Source: Bacteroidetes bacterium HGW-Bacteroidetes-4
GTDB taxonomy: Bacteria > Bacteroidota > Bacteroidia > Bacteroidales > SZUA-534
Assembly (NCBI GenBank): GCA_002840905.1
Contig: PHDD01000009.1
Coordinates: 62,001-126,000, forward strand
Direction: 5' to 3'
DNA length: 64,000 nucleotides
The notes beneath the pieces are model-generated. The model ran no database searches. It worked only from the letters and a program-made list of their open reading frames with translations, and was not told the DNA's origin. Shown here one piece after another: positions 55,787 to 63,664 of the stretch. The translations under genes were made by a program, and so were the position numbers. Every line of letters starts with the position of its first letter. Within the stretch, counting starts at the first letter, position 1.

Positions 55787-56515
55787 TCAGCCAAATAAAT
55801 CTTTCAGCTTTTTGGCGTAGCGGCGGCTGATGATTACCGGTTCGTCGATGTCCGTAAGTTTTACCTGGTACGAGTAGTTAAACCATTTTTCGATGTGATC
55901 GATGGCGTCGGTATTGATGATGGCGTTGCGGTGTACGCGGCAAAAATACGATTCGGGCAGGCGTTCTTCCCACTCTTTCATCGACTTGGTAACCAATCCT
56001 TTTACTCCGTTGTTGCAGGTAATGTAGGTATAGTCGCCCTCACTGCGGATGAGCGTGATGGTGTTTATTTTCAGGAACTGTATCTTAGAGCCTACGGTGG
56101 TGAACAAACGGTCGGTATAGTTCAGGGGTTCGGCCGCTTTGGTTGGGGATTGGCCGGACTGATGCATCCGCTCGAGCGATTTTTCGAGCCGTTCAGGGGT
56201 AACGGGTTTCATCAGGTAATCGAGGGCATTAATCTCGAAAGCACGCAGGGCGAACTCGTTGTAGGCAGTTACAAAAATTATTTTTCCTTTGAAGCTTACC
56301 TGCTCCACCAAATCGAACCCGCTTTGCCCGGGCATCTGGATGTCGAGAAATATCACGTCGGGGCCGAGCGTTTCGATGGCTTTAATAGCAGAGGGCACGT
56401 CTTGGGCTTCGCCCACCACCTGAATCCCGGGAATACGTGCTAACATGCCTGTCAGATCTTTCCGGGCCAGGCGCTCATCGTCAACCACAAGGGCTTTTAT
56501 CAGCGGCTTATCCAT
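55787..56515 (-). CDS. LytTR-type response regulator
   Basis: 242 residues. Receiver domain 1-120 with acidic pocket Asp12/Asp13, phospho-acceptor Asp58 in VIFLDIQMPG and the Thr/Lys switch residues in FVTAYNEFALRAFEINALDYLMKPV. A LytTR DNA-binding domain (about 140-242: TIRSEGDYTYI-type, HRNAIINTDAIDHIEKW, VIISRRYAKKLKDLF) binds direct repeats. It overlaps the upstream sensor kinase gene by 8 bases. Confidence 0.93.
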   Translation of the reverse strand: MDKPLIKALVVDDERLARKDLTGMLARIPGIQVVGEAQDVPSAIKAIETLGPDVIFLDIQMPGQSGFDLVEQVSFKGKIIFVTAYNEFALRAFEINALDYLMKPVTPERLEKSLERMHQSGQSPTKAAEPLNYTDRLFTTVGSKIQFLKINTITLIRSEGDYTYITCNNGVKGLVTKSMKEWEERLPESYFCRVHRNAIINTDAIDHIEKWFNYSYQVKLTDIDEPVIISRRYAKKLKDLFG

Positions 56516-57584
56516 ACAGGTAAGGTTCTTTAATTTCGATACGCACGCAGGTATGGGTTTCAGCTTTTAGCACTTCAAAACGGTAATTGTTGCCATAAGC
56601 GTTCTTTAAACGGTTCTCTACATTGCTTAGGCCGGTTCCGGTACCAAGTGATTTGTTTTGGTCGGCGTCGATCCAACTTCCCGAATTGCACACTTCAATC
56701 ATCAGTCCCATTCCGGTTTTTTGGCTCGAGATGCTTATTTTTAAAGGCATGACGCTGGTTTGCATGCCATACTTAACGGCATTTTCCACAATGGGATGCA
56801 TCAGGAAACTGAGAATCTGCATGTTTTGCGTGTTGTCGGCAATGCGGTATTCAATTTCCAGTTTCTCTTCAAAGCGTTTCTTTTCGATAGAAAAGTAGTG
56901 TTTAACTGCTTCGAGTTCACCGGAGAGGCTCACAAAAGTGGCGTCTTTATGCAGCAGTGAGTAGCGGAGGAACTCCGAAAGTTCGGTAATCATTTCCTTG
57001 GCGTGGGTTTTATTTTCGTCGACCAGAGCGCGGATAGAGTTAAGCGAATTAAACAAAAAGTGCGGATTCAACTGGTAACGGAGCATCTCCATTTGTGCCT
57101 TTTGTGCCAGCATTTCGGCTTCGTGGGTGCGTTCCTTTTGCGTTTGCCAGTCCATGGCATATTTAATTCCAAAATACAGTGCGCTCCAACTGGTAAGCAG
57201 GATGGTGAACAACCAGCTGTATTTAATCAGCATGTTTGGCTGAAGGCGCTGCCTGAGTTGTTCGGCTCCGTTTTCCCAGAAAAAGTGGCTCACATACATG
57301 TCGATGTAAGTCCATACAAGGGTGGCCAGGGCAGAACCAATAATTATTACCACAGGGAGCCAGTAGAGTTTTTCAATGCGTTCGTAGATTTTGCGGTAAG
57401 GGTAGCGCAGTAAGGAGGAAATGGTAAATCCCAGAATGTAGGTAAGGGTATGCAACATCAGGTTGTTCAGGTCGAACTTACGGATGTACGAAACCAGGAG
57501 CGAATAGAATATAAAGTAAGCGCTCCAACCGGTAATCTGGAGTATCCAAAACAGTTTATAGCTGATTAGTTTTTGCATGGCCAA
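56508..57584 (-). CDS. LytS/YehU-type sensor histidine kinase
   Basis: 358 residues. Four membrane helices (about 10-33, 43-60, 76-98, 120-142) form the N-terminal sensor, a helix links to the His_kinase domain with LNPHFLFNSLNSI (His175), and a HATPase follows (HPIVENAVKYG, GTGTGLSNVENRL). It phosphorylates the overlapping LytTR regulator. There is no extracellular ligand domain, so the signal is probably sensed in the membrane. Candidate LytTR sites lie upstream (57637-57842). Confidence 0.93.
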   Translation of the reverse strand: MAMQKLISYKLFWILQITGWSAYFIFYSLLVSYIRKFDLNNLMLHTLTYILGFTISSLLRYPYRKIYERIEKLYWLPVVIIIGSALATLVWTYIDMYVSHFFWENGAEQLRQRLQPNMLIKYSWLFTILLTSWSALYFGIKYAMDWQTQKERTHEAEMLAQKAQMEMLRYQLNPHFLFNSLNSIRALVDENKTHAKEMITELSEFLRYSLLHKDATFVSLSGELEAVKHYFSIEKKRFEEKLEIEYRIADNTQNMQILSFLMHPIVENAVKYGMQTSVMPLKISISSQKTGMGLMIEVCNSGSWIDADQNKSLGTGTGLSNVENRLKNAYGNNYRFEVLKAETHTCVRIEIKEPYLYG

Positions 57585-57636
57585 TTAAATATAGGGCAAT
57601 TATACTTTACTTGTAGCAAATTAAAAAGGAAAAGTT

Positions 57637-57842
57637 GATAAACGGTTGTTTTTGCCGTTGAGTGGTTAAGCAGCCCTGATGCCCTGCCGGCGCTGCCTTT
57701 TAGCCGGCAGTAGTTGTATTGGGATGACCCGGCCCGATTTCAGCCAGCGCATGCAACTCAGGTTTTACAAGTATTTGGGGCATAAAAGCCTGCATCCCTT
57801 TGCCTTTTAACAGCCATTTATCGGTTCTGTTAGCCGTTTATC
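57637..57842. promoter_or_regulatory. Candidate LytTR binding repeats near the LytS/LytTR operon
   Basis: Three related 9-mers: CCATTTATC (57814-57822), CCGTTTATC (57834-57842, 20 bases from the first) and GATAAACGG (57637-57645, the reverse complement of CCGTTTATC). The two in tandem share a 13-base core, AGCC[A/G]TTTATCG[A/G]. LytTR regulators commonly bind two direct 9-10 bp repeats about two helix turns apart. Confidence 0.5.
57684..57710. repeat. Intergenic hairpin
   Basis: Perfect 8-bp stem CTGCCGGC/GCCGGCAG with an 11-base loop. There is no T run, so it is not a terminator; it could be a REP-like element. Confidence 0.5.
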
Positions 57843-57910
57843 GAATTTTTCTTTCAACCCTAATAAAACTTATTGAAATTTGATTCATTGTAAACATAAA
57901 ACATCGGATT

Positions 57911-58102
57911 ATGAATGTAGTTGCTTTATTTGTATTAGGACTTGGTTTTACAGCCGGTGTTTTGTTTACCACTTTAAATACAACGCACATTAGCGAGGTT
58001 CCGAACGATAAGGCCGAAGAAATAAATGATACGCTTAAGGTAGAGTCGGGCGATGCATTGGAGAAAAAGGCTGAATTTATTAATGGATTGTTTGTGTTTT
58101 AA
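57911..58102 (+). CDS. Small single-TM protein
   Basis: 63 residues: membrane helix or signal (about 3-21, VVALFVLGLGFTAGVLFTT), then a charged helix (NDKAEEINDTLKVESGDALEKK). ATG 57911 is preceded by a purine-rich stretch. It is divergent from the LytS/LytTR operon, and the candidate LytTR repeats lie about 70 bases upstream, so it may be a target of that system. Confidence 0.55.
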   Translation: MNVVALFVLGLGFTAGVLFTTLNTTHISEVPNDKAEEINDTLKVESGDALEKKAEFINGLFVF

Positions 58103-58190
58103 TTCAATGAACCCTTAAAACCATTAACTATAATTTAATACGCTAATCTTTTAATGGTTTGAGAGCAGCCGTCAACTTAAGCGGCTGTTT

Positions 58191-58916
58191 TTATTTTACG
58201 CCGGCAGTTTGTATTTTTTTTGTTCTGAAAATAAAGACAGCCAACCCAAAGGCGATGATAAGTACTCCGGCAGAAAACAATCCCCAGTGGAAGTGCTGTG
58301 GCACAAACAACAGGGCCTGTTCTGTTACTTTGGCATTGGGGAGCAAAAATTCAACCCACGAAAAGCGGCTGAGCATAAACTGCACGTAAGCCAGGGTAAA
58401 CGATACAATAACTACCAGCGAGCCAGTAACCAGTGCCAGCCATTCGTGCCCAATGATGCGGGTTTGCAGGGAGCGGTCGGTAAAGTAGCTTATGGCAAGG
58501 CTCAGGGCAATCATCAACAGCGAAAGAATTACAGGCGCAATAACGGGACCTACCCACGTAGTAGGCAACAGGAATAAAATATCCCAGGTGAGCAACGATT
58601 CAGGCCAGTTTAGCAGGAGTTTTAAAAAGAGGTAATAAAAAATATCCCACACAGCAAAGGTAAAAACAAAATAGCCGAATCGTTCGGTGCGGGTTCTTCC
58701 GGCCAGCACACCAATTGCAATAAGCATGACCAGGGTGGCTGCTTCGCGCAGGATTTCGGTGAGAATAAGGATAGGGCTCATGGGTTTAAGCGGAAAAGCA
58801 AAACCTTCAGGATAATACAATTCACGCAGATAAACTACCACGGCACTTTCAAGGAGCCCCATGGCCATGCCAAAGATGAACAGCCAAAGCAGGGTTGTAT
58901 AGGTTTGTTTTTGCAT
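58191..58916 (-). CDS. Multi-pass membrane protein, function unknown
   Basis: 241 residues with six or so hydrophobic segments. The stretch FGYFVFTFAVWDIFYYLFLKLLL followed by NWPESLLTWDILFLLPTTWVGPV looks like a conserved family core that I know only as uncharacterised. There are no catalytic or transport motifs. It is read on the minus strand after the NifX-like gene, from which it is separated by a terminator. Confidence 0.65.
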   Translation of the reverse strand: MQKQTYTTLLWLFIFGMAMGLLESAVVVYLRELYYPEGFAFPLKPMSPILILTEILREAATLVMLIAIGVLAGRTRTERFGYFVFTFAVWDIFYYLFLKLLLNWPESLLTWDILFLLPTTWVGPVIAPVILSLLMIALSLAISYFTDRSLQTRIIGHEWLALVTGSLVVIVSFTLAYVQFMLSRFSWVEFLLPNAKVTEQALLFVPQHFHWGLFSAGVLIIAFGLAVFIFRTKKIQTAGVK

Positions 58917-59012
58917 GCTAACAGAGTTTTAAAAAGAACGAAGGGATTAAACAATTGTTTTTTGATAGAGGTAGAAAGTTTTGGGTATATATTGTGTAGC
59001 ATTGTAAATAAA

Positions 59013-59055
59013 AAATCCCCGATGACAAATGAAACTTTAGTCAACCGGGGATTTT
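59013..59055 (-). terminator. Terminator after the DUF134/NifX-like unit
   Basis: On the minus strand AAATCCCC/GGGGATTT closes a hairpin with further pairing (GAC/GTC) inside, followed by a T run (the A run at 59009-59015 on plus). It lies about 20 bases beyond the NifX-like stop. Confidence 0.75.
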
Positions 59056-59073
59056 AACACAGGAGCTTTTGGT

Positions 59074-59451
59074 TTAATGGTGTTGGCACGAGTGACCGTA
59101 GCCTGATGCGTGGTCGTGGGGAGCACACCTAATGAGCGAATCCTGAAGTTTACCGTTCAGGTAGGCATCAATGGTTGTGTTTACATCGCCCTTGCAGCCT
59201 CTGATTACTTTAATATCGGCCGAAACCAGTTTGTTGTAGGCACCCTGGCCCATGTTACCGGCAAGCATTAATTCAACGCCCAGGGCTTTAAGGTCGTTCA
59301 CAATATTCGACTTGCAGCCGCAGCCCTGCAACGAGGGAACATTTTCCTGCTTCATTACCTGATTATTTTCTACCGTGAGCACAGTAAAATACTCGCAGTG
59401 GCCAAAGTGGTCGTCTACTTGATTGTTTTTAGTTGGGATTGCTATTTTCAT
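59074..59451 (-). CDS. NifX/NifB-like iron-molybdenum cofactor-binding domain protein
   Basis: 125 residues. One dinitrogenase iron-molybdenum-cofactor domain (KIAIPTKNNQVDDHFGHCEYFTVLTVE, then GCGCKSNIVNDLKALGVELMLAGNMGQGAYNKL). The end is His/Cys-rich (CAPHDHASGYGHSCQHH), so metal binding is likely. No nitrogenase genes are nearby; small proteins of this type occur widely in anaerobes next to DUF134 genes. It overlaps the upstream DUF134 gene by 23 bases. Confidence 0.85.
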   Translation of the reverse strand: MKIAIPTKNNQVDDHFGHCEYFTVLTVENNQVMKQENVPSLQGCGCKSNIVNDLKALGVELMLAGNMGQGAYNKLVSADIKVIRGCKGDVNTTIDAYLNGKLQDSLIRCAPHDHASGYGHSCQHH

Positions 59452-59743
59452 TGTATCGTTTATTAAGTTGTTTTTCTATTTTAATAGCCTTGCCCAGAAT
59501 AAGGGCTTCAGCAATTTTCTTATGCGCTGAACTGATAATGCGTCCGAAAGTTTGCCGCGAAACATTCATTTTCCGTGCAGCTGCTTCCTGATAATTGCCT
59601 TCGAGGTCGGCCAGGCGGATGGCTTCGTATTCATCGAGCTCAAGTGTAATCTCGTCAATTTGAGTCATGGGAATACCAGCCGGCTTATAGTAAGTAATTT
59701 GCGGGCTTCCTTCGATGGTTCGCTGACACTTCAATCTGGGCAT
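59429..59743 (-). CDS. DUF134 family DNA-binding protein
   Basis: 104 residues from the ATG at 59743 (MPRLKCQRTI); the frame is open to 59776, but the MPR start is the family's. ITLELDEYEAIRLADLEGNYQEAAARKMNVSRQTFGRIISSAHKKIAEAL (about 32-81) is a sigma-70-region-4-like helix-turn-helix. DUF134 proteins are predicted regulators. The gene overlaps the NifX-like gene and its start codon lies inside an inverted repeat (see operator), suggesting autoregulation. Confidence 0.88.
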   Translation of the reverse strand: MPRLKCQRTIEGSPQITYYKPAGIPMTQIDEITLELDEYEAIRLADLEGNYQEAAARKMNVSRQTFGRIISSAHKKIAEALILGKAIKIEKQLNKRYNENSNPN

Positions 59744-59782
59744 ATGCTCGTTATGTTTATGAACAAATATAAGCATATGCCC
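59738..59782 (-). promoter_or_regulatory. Inverted-repeat operator around the DUF134 promoter
   Basis: Perfect 11-base arms GGGCATATGCT (59738-59748) and AGCATATGCCC (59772-59782) with 23 bases between; each arm contains a CATATG palindrome. On the minus strand TATATTTG (59771-59764), an exact match to the -7 consensus TAnnTTTG, lies between the arms. The arm nearest the gene overlaps its ATG. Confidence 0.75.
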
Positions 59783-59815
59783 AAAATAAACAATAGCTGC
59801 ATTGAAATTTCAGTC

Positions 59816-59848
59816 CATAAAAAAAGCCATCAGTAACAACTGATGGCT
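59816..59848 (-). terminator. Terminator after the PpiD-like gene
   Basis: On the minus strand, perfect 10-bp stem AGCCATCAGT/ACTGATGGCT with a 4-base loop, followed by seven T residues (the A run at 59818-59824 on plus). It lies about 25 bases after the stop at 59874. Confidence 0.9.
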
Positions 59849-59873
59849 CCAATATTTTGTACGGACCTATTGA

Positions 59874-61967
59874 TTAATAAAATTTGGCCCGGTTGTCTTC
59901 AATCTTAGCAGCCTCTTTAATGGCTTCGTAAAGCTGGAAAACTACCCGTGAGCGGTACGAGCGGGTTAACTGCATTTGCTCGGCGGTAACATTCAGGTTA
60001 TCGGTAGCCGTACGTTGGTTTTTAACCTGTACTACATAAACACCGGTGTTGCCTTTTATAGCTTCAGAAACCTTATCGGTGGGTAAAGTAACGACATAGG
60101 CCTGAAGTTGTGGTTCAAACCCAATACCGGGAATGGAATAAGCGCCAAAACTAGCATTGTTGGCTTCGCGAACTTCTGTTTCCAGCTTTTCAGCAACAGC
60201 CTGCAGGGTATTGGCCTCTTTTGCCGCTTCGTTCATTTTTGCCATCAAGTATTCTGCTTTTTTATTTTTCCTCACTTCGCGCTCCACATCCATACGAACG
60301 TTGTCAAACGAAGCGGTACCTTCTTCCTGCACATTTTTAAGTGCAGCCACTACAAACACATCGTTGTATTCAAGAATTTCCGACACCTCGCCTTTTCCTG
60401 CCTCGTAGGCCCAACGGATAAGCGAACGTGAATTTTCAAGATTGGCTACCTGTTTGTCGTTTGGTTTTACTGACGCCACACGTACATTTAAGCCTTCGGC
60501 TTTAGCTGCATCAAGGAATGCCGTCAGGCTGCGGTTCGATGCACCGAATTTACTGGCTTTTGCATAAGTTGCCTGGTATGTTTTTGAACTGGGCTCAATA
60601 ATGCGTGCCAGTGTTGCTATTTGTACTTTCTGTGTTTTTTTACTTTGGTCCATAATTTCGATAACATGCGAACCAAACTGGGTTTGTACTGTTACCAAAT
60701 CGCCTTTTTTACCAAAGAAACAAGCATCGTTAAAGGGTTTTACCATAGCTCCGGCCGGGAACCAACCTAAATCGCCCCCGTTGGCAGCGGAACCGTCTTG
60801 TGAGAATTCCTGAGCCAGGGCTGCAAAACTGCTTCCTTTTTTAATGGCATTCAAAATGCTGTCGGCTTTAGTAATGGCATTAACTCCTGCCCCGGGACGG
60901 ATTAAAATGTGGCGTGCTTTTACTGAATCGGGAATTTGTTTGAAATCGACAACTTTTGATAATTTGTAGGCATTGTTTTCTTTATAGGGTCCTATAAGCG
61001 TTCCTGGTTTGCTATTAAACAGCGATGCGATAGCTTCAGGTAATTCATTTTCGGCATAATAGCCGGCATCAAAAGGCAAATCAGAATTCAGGCTGATATA
61101 TTGTTCATAGTTTTCAATGGTTGCAAATTCTTCTTTGGCATTTTCGGTGTAAAGCCGGGTTTCGTTATCGTCTTCTTCAGATGCAATTACCGGAAATGTA
61201 AGGTAGTTTATTTCGCGAAGTTCTTCTTGCTTGTAATTATCGATATTTTTTTTGTAATAAGCCTGCAAATCGCTTTCGTTGAATTGAACCAAACTATCGG
61301 CTACTGCATTGTAACGAAGGGTAATGTAATCAAAATCGGCACTCAGGGCCTTATTGGTGGCTTCGTTTTTTGCTTCGATTGAAGTGGCAAAAAGTGCTTT
61401 TTCAATCAAGGTATTGTACTTTTGGTTGATTTTTTCCTGCGCCAAAGCTTTTTCAAAAGCAGTCCATGAGGATTGTGCTTGTCCTGAGGGGTCAAGTTCC
61501 ATGTTTTTAAGGAATTGAATTACCAGGTTACGGTCGAATTGTCCGGTTTGTTGGTTTTGGAAAATGGGTATTTGCATCACTTCGGGGGCTATCTGGTTTC
61601 CCTGAACCATGTCGAATAGTTCCTGACCACTAACACCGATCCCCAAATCTTCGAAAGTACCCTGCATTAAATACTCACGAACCAGTTGTTCCCAGGTTTG
61701 TTCCTGTAGCTGATCCATGGTTGCCTGGTCTACGGACGATTGTCCGGTATTCCGCTTGTAGTTTTCTATGTTTTCATCAATTCTACCTTGGTACAATTGA
61801 ATGGATACTGCCTGTCCTGCAATTTCAGCCACTTCGGTTTGTGAAGACTGCATCATCGGGTTTCCCGATGAAAATAAATCGCCTAAGATAAAGGATAAAA
61901 GTGCTAAACCAATTATGATTGACACTAATAGCCCGGCGTTGTTTCTAATCTTTTGTAATGTTGCCAT
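59874..61967 (-). CDS. PpiD/SurA-like peptidyl-prolyl isomerase (periplasmic chaperone)
   Basis: 697 residues. Basic end and one membrane helix (about 11-30, NNAGLLVSIIIGLALLSFILG), then a SurA_N-like domain (about 32-200) and a parvulin domain (about 345-460: KARHILIRPGAGV, FAALAQEFSQDGSAANGGDLGWFPAGAMVKPFNDACF, THVIEI-like). The C-terminal part resembles a second, decayed rotamase. Anchored in the inner membrane facing the periplasm, it should help fold outer-membrane and secreted proteins. It is part of the lptC/CNNM neighbourhood. Confidence 0.9.
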   Translation of the reverse strand: MATLQKIRNNAGLLVSIIIGLALLSFILGDLFSSGNPMMQSSQTEVAEIAGQAVSIQLYQGRIDENIENYKRNTGQSSVDQATMDQLQEQTWEQLVREYLMQGTFEDLGIGVSGQELFDMVQGNQIAPEVMQIPIFQNQQTGQFDRNLVIQFLKNMELDPSGQAQSSWTAFEKALAQEKINQKYNTLIEKALFATSIEAKNEATNKALSADFDYITLRYNAVADSLVQFNESDLQAYYKKNIDNYKQEELREINYLTFPVIASEEDDNETRLYTENAKEEFATIENYEQYISLNSDLPFDAGYYAENELPEAIASLFNSKPGTLIGPYKENNAYKLSKVVDFKQIPDSVKARHILIRPGAGVNAITKADSILNAIKKGSSFAALAQEFSQDGSAANGGDLGWFPAGAMVKPFNDACFFGKKGDLVTVQTQFGSHVIEIMDQSKKTQKVQIATLARIIEPSSKTYQATYAKASKFGASNRSLTAFLDAAKAEGLNVRVASVKPNDKQVANLENSRSLIRWAYEAGKGEVSEILEYNDVFVVAALKNVQEEGTASFDNVRMDVEREVRKNKKAEYLMAKMNEAAKEANTLQAVAEKLETEVREANNASFGAYSIPGIGFEPQLQAYVVTLPTDKVSEAIKGNTGVYVVQVKNQRTATDNLNVTAEQMQLTRSYRSRVVFQLYEAIKEAAKIEDNRAKFY

Positions 61968-62147
61968 TTGTCTTTATTCTAATTGATAATCGAATTACTA
62001 ATTTTTTTCAGGCTACGAATATAATAAAATTTATAGAATCTGCTTGGAAAAGGAGGTTTAATTATCTGGACACTTATTTCACATAAGATCAATTATTTAA
62101 GCAGTATAAAGTGATGTAAAAACGCTGTTTTAAAACCAACTTTTTGT

Positions 62148-63401
62148 TTATTTGTTGATTTTTAAATGAATAAGTTCAATTTTGGTATGTGTTGCTTTCA
62201 GAATTTTAAACGAAAACTGAGCAACTGTTACCACGTCTTTTGCTTTGGGAATGGATCCGTGGTGCGAAAGAATTAAGCCGGCAATGGTTTCGTAATCGTC
62301 TGAAACCGGAAGGTTAAGGTGGTATTTTTCGTTTATATCGTCAATTTCAATTCGTCCTGAAAACCGGAATTCTGTTTCAGAAATTTGTTCATCCTCAAGC
62401 TGAATTTTGTCGTGTTCATCCTGAATATCGCCAACAATTTCTTCCAGAATATCTTCCATAGTTACCACACCCGAGGTTCCTCCAAATTCGTCGACCACCA
62501 AAGCCATGCTTTTTTTGTTTTGAATGAAAAGGGCCAATAATTTACTGGCTGGCATGGTTTCGGGAATAATGGGCAATTTGCGAACCATGGATTTTATGTG
62601 GTCGGGTTTTCCAAACAGGTCGATAGAGTGGGCAAAGCCAATAATGTTGTCGATAGTATCCTGATAAACCAGTATTTTGGAGTAGCCGGTATCAATAAAG
62701 CGTTGTTTTAGAAAATCAATGCTGTCGTCTATTGAAACGGCTTCAATCTCGGTTCGGGGAACTACGCATTCACGTATTTTAACATTCGAAAAATCAAGGG
62801 CATTCTGGAAAATCTTTACATCGTGATTTACCTCCTGGTTTTCCTGTTCATCGTGTTGCGATTCGTAAACCAATAATTCCAAATCGGTTTTACTAAAACC
62901 TAAGTCTGAGTTTTCTGGCAGTTTTACCCGAAACCCCCATTTTAAAAAAACTAACGCAAGCCTAGTAAAAATACTTGTAAAGGGGTACAACAGCAGGTAA
63001 AAGAAAAGCGATGGAAAAGCAAATATGGCAAGAGAGCGGTTTGGATTTATTTTGAAAAGTGTATTGGGAATAATAACCGCCGACAGAATGATAAAGAAAG
63101 CCAGAATAGCTGTAATATAAGTCCATTTTAAGAACACATGGTTTGTTGATATAACGTGTGAATTAAGCCAGTTGGAAAAGAACAAAACAAAAACTATTAG
63201 TGAAATATACGTACCCAGCAAAAGAGAGCTGGTGTAACGTGAAGCATTTTTAGCAAAATATTTATGGATGCCGGATAAAATTGAACCTTGCTTTCTTTCG
63301 ATCTCAATTCGTAACCGGCTTATAGCTAAAAATGCGGCTTCCAAACCAGAAAAAAAGGTAAGGAATAACAGTGATAATAATATGATTATAGTTTGTTGCA
63401 T
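62148..63401 (-). CDS. CNNM/CBS-domain hemolysin family protein
   Basis: 417 residues: CNNM transmembrane domain (about 1-160, four helices, with SGLEAAFLAISRLRIE near the N-terminus), two CBS domains (about 205-330, ending DEFGGTSGVVTMEDILEEIVGDIQDE), and a CorC_HlyC C-terminal domain (FRFSGRIEIDDINEKYHL). These proteins are linked to Mg/Co efflux. It may match GldE of gliding Bacteroidota, but similarity alone does not decide it. Confidence 0.88.
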   Translation of the reverse strand: MQQTIIILLSLLFLTFFSGLEAAFLAISRLRIEIERKQGSILSGIHKYFAKNASRYTSSLLLGTYISLIVFVLFFSNWLNSHVISTNHVFLKWTYITAILAFFIILSAVIIPNTLFKINPNRSLAIFAFPSLFFYLLLYPFTSIFTRLALVFLKWGFRVKLPENSDLGFSKTDLELLVYESQHDEQENQEVNHDVKIFQNALDFSNVKIRECVVPRTEIEAVSIDDSIDFLKQRFIDTGYSKILVYQDTIDNIIGFAHSIDLFGKPDHIKSMVRKLPIIPETMPASKLLALFIQNKKSMALVVDEFGGTSGVVTMEDILEEIVGDIQDEHDKIQLEDEQISETEFRFSGRIEIDDINEKYHLNLPVSDDYETIAGLILSHHGSIPKAKDVVTVAQFSFKILKATHTKIELIHLKINK

Positions 63402-63451
63402 AATTTCTTTATTCGAAAGTATAAATATTTCAGCATTTTATAAAGAAATTA

Positions 63452-63664
63452 TTAAACAGCGGTGTTTTTTCGTCGCTCATTACGTCGCGAAAAGTAAAAG
63501 AAAAGTGCAATAGCACCAAACGCATAGTAGGGTAGGGCGTTATTCAATGTACCGCTTACTGTTTCGTAGGAAGCAATGGCCAAAGCAATAATTCCTACAA
63601 TTAACCAGATAATTTCAAGGATATGTTTTAAACGGTGCGATATTTTATTCATTGGTTTTAACAT
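63452..63664 (-). CDS. Small two-TM protein
   Basis: 70 residues with two hydrophobic segments (about 13-31 and 42-60) and a basic C-terminus FYFSRRNERRKNTAV. It overlaps the end of lptC by 20 bases, so it is co-transcribed with it. Not recognised. Confidence 0.6.
   Translation of the reverse strand: MLKPMNKISHRLKHILEIIWLIVGIIALAIASYETVSGTLNNALPYYAFGAIALFFYFSRRNERRKNTAV

Noticed and set aside
59074-59743. Nitrogen-fixation locus
   Set aside because: Only a NifX/NifB-type domain is present, with no nifHDK or nifB radical-SAM gene; such small proteins are widespread in non-fixers.
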